NCBI GenBank assembly: GCA_903831485.1
Contig: CAIKXW010000070.1
Span: 1-10,648, forward strand
Length of the DNA stretch: 10,648 nt
Origin: an uncultured Alphaproteobacteria bacterium
GTDB lineage: Bacteria > Pseudomonadota > Alphaproteobacteria > Caulobacterales > Hyphomonadaceae
Direction: 5' to 3'
In this document: piece after piece, positions 7,859-10,648 of the stretch
Numbering within the stretch: the first letter of the stretch is position 1
Layout of the letters: each line of letters begins with the position of its first letter
Made by a program: the position numbers and the translations under genes
Notes under the pieces: generated by a model
The model's database searches: none
The model's input: the letters and a program-made list of their open reading frames with translations, nothing else
What the model was told of the DNA's origin: nothing

Positions 7859-9425
7859 TCTCCCTGCTGCACCCGATAGCCTGCACGAACACCGGATCGT
7901 GGCTCACCACGATGAGTGCGCCGTCATAGGCGATGAGCGCCTTTTCGATCACCTCGATTGAATCGATGTCGAGGTGGTTGGTGGGCTCGTCCAGCAACAG
8001 GAGTTGCGGTGGGGTCGCGCTCGCAAGCAGGATGGACATCGAGAGGCGAAGGCGCTCGCCGCCGGAGAGCGTGCCGACGATCTGGAGGGCTTTCTTGTTG
8101 CGGAAGGCGAAGCGGGCGAGCGCGGCGTAGGCTGTGTTGTCGTCCAGCTCCGGGTTTGCGGCGCGCATGTTTTCGAGAAGCGTGCGGCTGTCATCGAGCG
8201 TATCGGCGTGCTGGTCCAGCATGGCGATGCGGCCGTCGAGACGGCGGATAGACCCTGACGCCGGCGCGCGCTCGCCCGTGATGAGCTTCAGCAGCGTGGA
8301 TTTTCCGGCGCCGTTTCCGCCGGCGACATGGATGCGCTCAGGGCCGGTGACCTTGAAGGCGAGCGGACCGAAAAGTAGGCGGCCGCCAGCCTCGGCCGTC
8401 ACATCCTCGACATGCAGGACGAGTTTCTGCGATGGGAGGTTCACGCTTGGCGCGATGACGTTGAGGGGTACGAGGACCTCGAACCTCGCCTTGGCGTCGT
8501 CCAGCGCTTCGGTCGCTCCCGAGAGCTGCCGATCCGCCAGGCGATTGGCCGCGCCTTGCGAGGCTTCGGCGCGTTCCTGCTTGAAGTCGAGCATCATCTT
8601 GCTCTGCCCCGCCTTGGCGCGCCCGGCCTTGCCTGCTGCGTCCTTGCGCGCCTTCATCTCGCGCTGGAGTTGCACCTGGTCCTTCACGCGCTTCAGGTCG
8701 CTCTCCGCCTTGTCGAGCGCGCCTGCCGCTGCTGCCCGACGCGCCTCGCGCGCTTCGGCGAAGGCTGACCAGCCGCCGCCGAAAACGGTGATGCCGATGG
8801 GCGTCAGCTCGACAATGCGATCAACATGCTCAAGCAGGTCACGGTCGTGACTGGCGACGAGGGCTGTTCCGCGCCACTCGTCGATCAGGGCGAGGATGGC
8901 CGCCCTGCCCGGGCCATCGAGATTGTTGGTCGGCTCATCGAGCAGGAGGATGTCGGGGGCTTCGAGCCACAGGCGGGCGACCGCGATGCGGGTGCGTTCG
9001 CCGCCGCTGAAGCCTCTGATCGTTCGCGAGAGATCTCGCACGGGAAGATCGACCTTCGCCAGCGTTTCGGCGATGCGATGTTCAAGCGTCCAGTCGGCGT
9101 CGGCCATGTCGTCTTCCGTGCCGTCGCCGCGGGCCAGGCGCTCAAGACGTGCGAGACCGGAAGCTACGCCGAGAGCTTCGGCGAGCGTGATCGTGTCGTC
9201 GGGCCAACGCTGGGCGAGTTCGCCGACGCGGCCGGCGATGGTGATGGATCCCGATGCGGGCTCGCCGCGACCGGCGATCAGCGACAGGAGCGTGGACTTG
9301 CCCGAACCGTTGCGGCCGACAAGGCCGACACGTTCGGGCCCGATGGCGAGGGTGAGGTCTTCGAACAGCGTGCGGTCGCCCGGCGTTTTGGCGGCGACGC
9401 GGTCTAGTGTGATCGAGGGAAACAT
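7848..9425 (-). CDS. ABC-F family ATPase (tandem nucleotide-binding domains, no membrane part)
   Basis: ABC-F proteins are soluble twin ATPases that mostly act on the ribosome E site, easing stalled translation or protecting from antibiotics. The product is 525 residues. Domain 1 has Walker A G37-RNGSGKST, signature FSGGE (139-143), Walker B ending D163-E164 in LLLDEPTNNLD and switch H193. A charged, Lys/Arg/Ala-rich linker at about 225-315 is the likely coiled-coil P-site tRNA-interacting region. Domain 2 has Walker A at 370-377 (GNGAGKST), signature LSGGE (453-457), Walker B D479-E480 in LLLLDEPTNHLD and switch H509. It ends 16 residues after that histidine, so it lacks a long C-terminal extension. 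Both sites appear intact. ATG 9425 is the only reasonable start, yet it has no Shine-Dalgarno; a small ORF with a strong one lies 60 nt upstream. I cannot assign it to Uup, EttA, YheS, YbiT or a resistance subgroup by eye. Confidence 0.93.
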   Translation of the reverse strand: MFPSITLDRVAAKTPGDRTLFEDLTLAIGPERVGLVGRNGSGKSTLLSLIAGRGEPASGSITIAGRVGELAQRWPDDTITLAEALGVASGLARLERLARGDGTEDDMADADWTLEHRIAETLAKVDLPVRDLSRTIRGFSGGERTRIAVARLWLEAPDILLLDEPTNNLDGPGRAAILALIDEWRGTALVASHDRDLLEHVDRIVELTPIGITVFGGGWSAFAEAREARRAAAAGALDKAESDLKRVKDQVQLQREMKARKDAAGKAGRAKAGQSKMMLDFKQERAEASQGAANRLADRQLSGATEALDDAKARFEVLVPLNVIAPSVNLPSQKLVLHVEDVTAEAGGRLLFGPLAFKVTGPERIHVAGGNGAGKSTLLKLITGERAPASGSIRRLDGRIAMLDQHADTLDDSRTLLENMRAANPELDDNTAYAALARFAFRNKKALQIVGTLSGGERLRLSMSILLASATPPQLLLLDEPTNHLDIDSIEVIEKALIAYDGALIVVSHDPVFVQAIGCSREIRL

Positions 9426-9434
9426 GAGGACACG

Positions 9435-9483
9435 GAAGCTCGAGGGAAACGACGCGCGGGATCAGGCGGGTTTCGCGAGCTTC
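9435..9483 (-). promoter_or_regulatory. Leader stem pairing the small ORF with sequence before the ABC-F start
   Basis: On the minus strand GAAGCTCG (9483-9476) and GAAAC (9474-9470) pair exactly with GTTTC (9450-9446) and CGAGCTTC (9442-9435), giving an 8-bp plus 5-bp stem with a 1x3 internal loop and a 19-nt terminal loop. The 5' arm lies within the 7-codon ORF and the 3' arm ends 9 nt before the ABC-F ATG. A ribosome on the small ORF would keep the stem open, a geometry suited to translation-dependent control. The pairing is seen; the regulation is inferred. Confidence 0.45.
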
Positions 9484-9485
9484 AT
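9462..9485 (-). CDS. Possible 7-residue leader peptide upstream of the ABC-F gene
   Basis: ATG 9485 opens a short frame encoding MKLAKPA and ends at TGA 9464-9462, 36 nt before the ABC-F ATG and in the same frame. GGAGG at 9498-9494 lies 8 nt before the ATG and is the only strong Shine-Dalgarno in the region. Leader peptides that sense stalled ribosomes are known upstream of several antibiotic-responsive ABC-F genes, mostly in Firmicutes. Here the case rests on the Shine-Dalgarno, the stem overlapping the ORF, and the lack of a Shine-Dalgarno at the ABC-F start itself. An alternative is a nonsense change that truncated a longer ABC-F N-terminus, which is less likely because the present start already matches the usual beginning of an ABC-F domain. 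Confidence 0.4.
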   Translation of the reverse strand: MKLAKPA

Positions 9486-9493
9486 CTGTGTTG

Positions 9494-9498
9494 CCTCC
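9494..9498 (-). promoter_or_regulatory. Strong Shine-Dalgarno of the leader ORF
   Basis: GGAGG on the minus strand, 8 nt from ATG 9485. It is too far from the ABC-F ATG (68 nt) to serve that start directly, which is why the short ORF is worth listing. Confidence 0.55.
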
Positions 9499-9510
9499 AA
9501 GAATGCGCGG

Positions 9511-9539
9511 TATGTGGTTCAGGCGGGTATGGATGTCAA
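9511..9539 (-). promoter_or_regulatory. Possible promoter of the ABC-F gene
   Basis: A perfect -35 hexamer TTGACA (9539-9534) is followed after 17 nt by CACATA (9516-9511), a poor -10 (2/6). The predicted start near 9504 would place the GGAGG of the leader ORF only a few bases into the transcript. The support is mainly the -35 match and the position between the leuA hairpin and the leader ORF. Confidence 0.35.
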
Positions 9540-9551
9540 CGTTGCGGGAAG

Positions 9552-9590
9552 TCTCTGGGCCGACGGGGCAAAGCCCTCTCGGTCCAGAGA
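9552..9590 (-). terminator. Long hairpin just after leuA, possible terminator
   Basis: A 39-bp imperfect palindrome centred at 9571 begins 5 nt beyond the leuA stop. The outer arms are TCTCTGG and CCAGAGA, the middle arms GCCGA and TCGGT, and the inner arms GGGGC and GCCCT around an AAA loop. Read as leuA mRNA the stem has 7-, 4- and 4-bp blocks separated by mismatches (A·C, then adjacent G·G and A·C). Only two T residues follow, so any intrinsic termination would be weak. It may instead protect the leuA 3' end. Confidence 0.5.
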
Positions 9591-9595
9591 TTGAC

Positions 9596-10648
9596 TCAGG
9601 CCGCCGCACCGGTCGCCTTCGCCCTGCGCACGTCCAGCTTGTTCAGCGCGTGGATGTAGGCCCGGGCGGACGCGACCAGCGTGTCAGGGTCGCTCGCCTT
9701 GCCGGTGGCGACGAGGCCTTGTTCAGCGAGGCGGACGGAGACGGTGGCTTGTGCGTCAGTGCCTTCGGTGACGGCGCTGACCTGGTAGAGTTCGAGCACG
9801 GCGGTGTGCGGGCACAGCTGTCGGATGCCGTTGAAGACGGCGTCGACGGGGCCGTTGCCGGTGGCGGTTGTCGCGCGCGGTTCGCCATCGATGATGAGTT
9901 CGATCTCCGAGGTCTGCGGGCCGTCCGTGCCGGCGACGACTTTCAGGCGCTTCAGCGTAATGCGCTCCTGCTTGCCGGACATCTGTTCGTCGACGAGGGC
10001 GATGATGTCTTCGTCGAAGACGTGCTTCTTCTTGTCGGCCAGATCCTTGAAGCGCTTGAAGGCGTCATTGAGGGCGGTGGGCTCGAGGACGTAGCCAAGC
10101 ATTTCCAGCTTGTCGCGGAAGGCGTTGCGGCCGGAGAGCTTGCCCATGATCAGCGAGGTGGAGGGCACGCCGACATCTTCCGGCTGCATGATCTCGTAGG
10201 TCTCGCGGTTCTTCAGCATGCCATCCTGGTGGATGCCGCTTTCATGCGCGAAGGCGTTCTTGCCGACGATCGCCTTGTTGTACTGGACCGGGAAGCCGGT
10301 GATGGACGAGACCATCTTGGAGGCGCGCGAGAGTTTCGGCGTCACCACCTCGGTGTAATACGGCATCGAGTCGCCACGCACCTTCAGCGCCATGACGCAT
10401 TCTTCCAGCGCGGCATTGCCGGCGCGTTCACCCATGCCGTTGATGGCGCATTCGATCTGGCGTGCGCCGTTGATGACGCCGGCCAGCGAGTTGGCGACGG
10501 CAAGGCCGAGGTCGTTGTGGCAGTGGGTGGACCAGGTCACCTTGTCGGAATTCGGGATGTTCTCGATCAGGCGGCGGATCAGCGCGCCGTATTCGGCGGG
10601 GTGCGAATAGCCAACCGTGTCGGGCACGTTGATGACGGTCGCGCCGGA
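9596..10648 (-). CDS. leuA: 2-isopropylmalate synthase, C-terminal part (5' end outside window)
   Basis: First committed enzyme of leucine biosynthesis, condensing acetyl-CoA with 2-ketoisovalerate. 350 residues are visible, about two thirds of a 510-570 residue enzyme, and the frame is open to the window edge (SGATVINVPDTVGY at its start). Metal-binding H42 and H44 of the visible part lie in STHCHNDLGLA, and N78 in NGMGERAGN. The His-to-Asn spacing of 36 equals that of H285 and N321 in the M. tuberculosis enzyme as I recall it. HESGIHQDG marks the linker subdomain. The last 120 or so residues, from KQERITLKRLK onward, form the LeuA regulatory domain that binds leucine for feedback inhibition, with ATGNGPVDAVFNGIR. 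The paralogues homocitrate and citramalate synthase are less likely given the strong LeuA-type motifs. The gene ends at TGA 9598-9596 with a hairpin right behind. Confidence 0.96.
   Translation of the reverse strand, partial: SGATVINVPDTVGYSHPAEYGALIRRLIENIPNSDKVTWSTHCHNDLGLAVANSLAGVINGARQIECAINGMGERAGNAALEECVMALKVRGDSMPYYTEVVTPKLSRASKMVSSITGFPVQYNKAIVGKNAFAHESGIHQDGMLKNRETYEIMQPEDVGVPSTSLIMGKLSGRNAFRDKLEMLGYVLEPTALNDAFKRFKDLADKKKHVFDEDIIALVDEQMSGKQERITLKRLKVVAGTDGPQTSEIELIIDGEPRATTATGNGPVDAVFNGIRQLCPHTAVLELYQVSAVTEGTDAQATVSVRLAEQGLVATGKASDPDTLVASARAYIHALNKLDVRRAKATGAAA

Noticed and set aside
7427..9425. A defence or antibiotic-resistance island made of MFS, EVE and ABC-F genes
   Set aside because: All three families are common as ordinary chromosomal genes; there is no nuclease, methylase, toxin, integrase or composition shift, so a dedicated system is not supported.
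9142..9609. 155-codon minus-strand frame running through the leuA/ABC-F gap
   Set aside because: Most of it is an alternative frame of the ABC-F gene, and the upstream part shows no domain and crosses the hairpin and leader elements.

Overview
The window is a GC-rich, gene-dense stretch of bacterial chromosome. Gene content, GC bias and protein sequence suggest an alphaproteobacterium, most likely of the Caulobacterales/Hyphomonadaceae type; this is an inference from protein resemblance, not from a marker gene. I see no rRNA, tRNA, CRISPR, insertion sequence, integrase or phage gene.

Layout, left to right. Positions 1-5723 carry the rod-shape (elongasome) operon on the minus strand, read as mreB, mreC, mreD, mrdA (PBP2) and rodA. 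The rodA end is cut by the window edge. mreC to rodA are packed with 4-nt stop/start overlaps, while mreB is set apart by 62 nt containing a perfect 7-bp hairpin. A possible promoter lies just before mreB. About 345 bp of mostly unassigned divergent intergenic DNA follows. On the plus strand, a 452-aa MFS exporter-like protein is followed 11 nt later by an EVE-domain protein. The MFS start overlaps the stop of an 11-codon upstream ORF. The EVE gene runs tail to tail, with an 11-bp overlap, into a minus-strand ABC-F ATPase gene. The right end holds the C-terminal two thirds of leuA (2-isopropylmalate synthase) on the minus strand, with a long imperfect hairpin just after its stop.

The mre/mrd/rod genes encode one machine: MreB filaments and MreC/MreD position the PBP2-RodA transpeptidase-glycosyltransferase pair that elongates the sidewall. 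leuA is housekeeping leucine biosynthesis. The MFS, EVE and ABC-F genes look like ordinary accessory or housekeeping genes.

I found no convincing new multi-gene system. The most interesting unexplained structure is the 170-bp leuA/ABC-F gap. On the minus strand it contains, in order, a terminator-like hairpin, a consensus -35 box, a strong Shine-Dalgarno, a 7-codon ORF (MKLAKPA) and an 8+5-bp stem. That stem pairs the 7-codon ORF with sequence ending 9 nt before the ABC-F start, as in translation-attenuation leaders known for some ABC-F genes.
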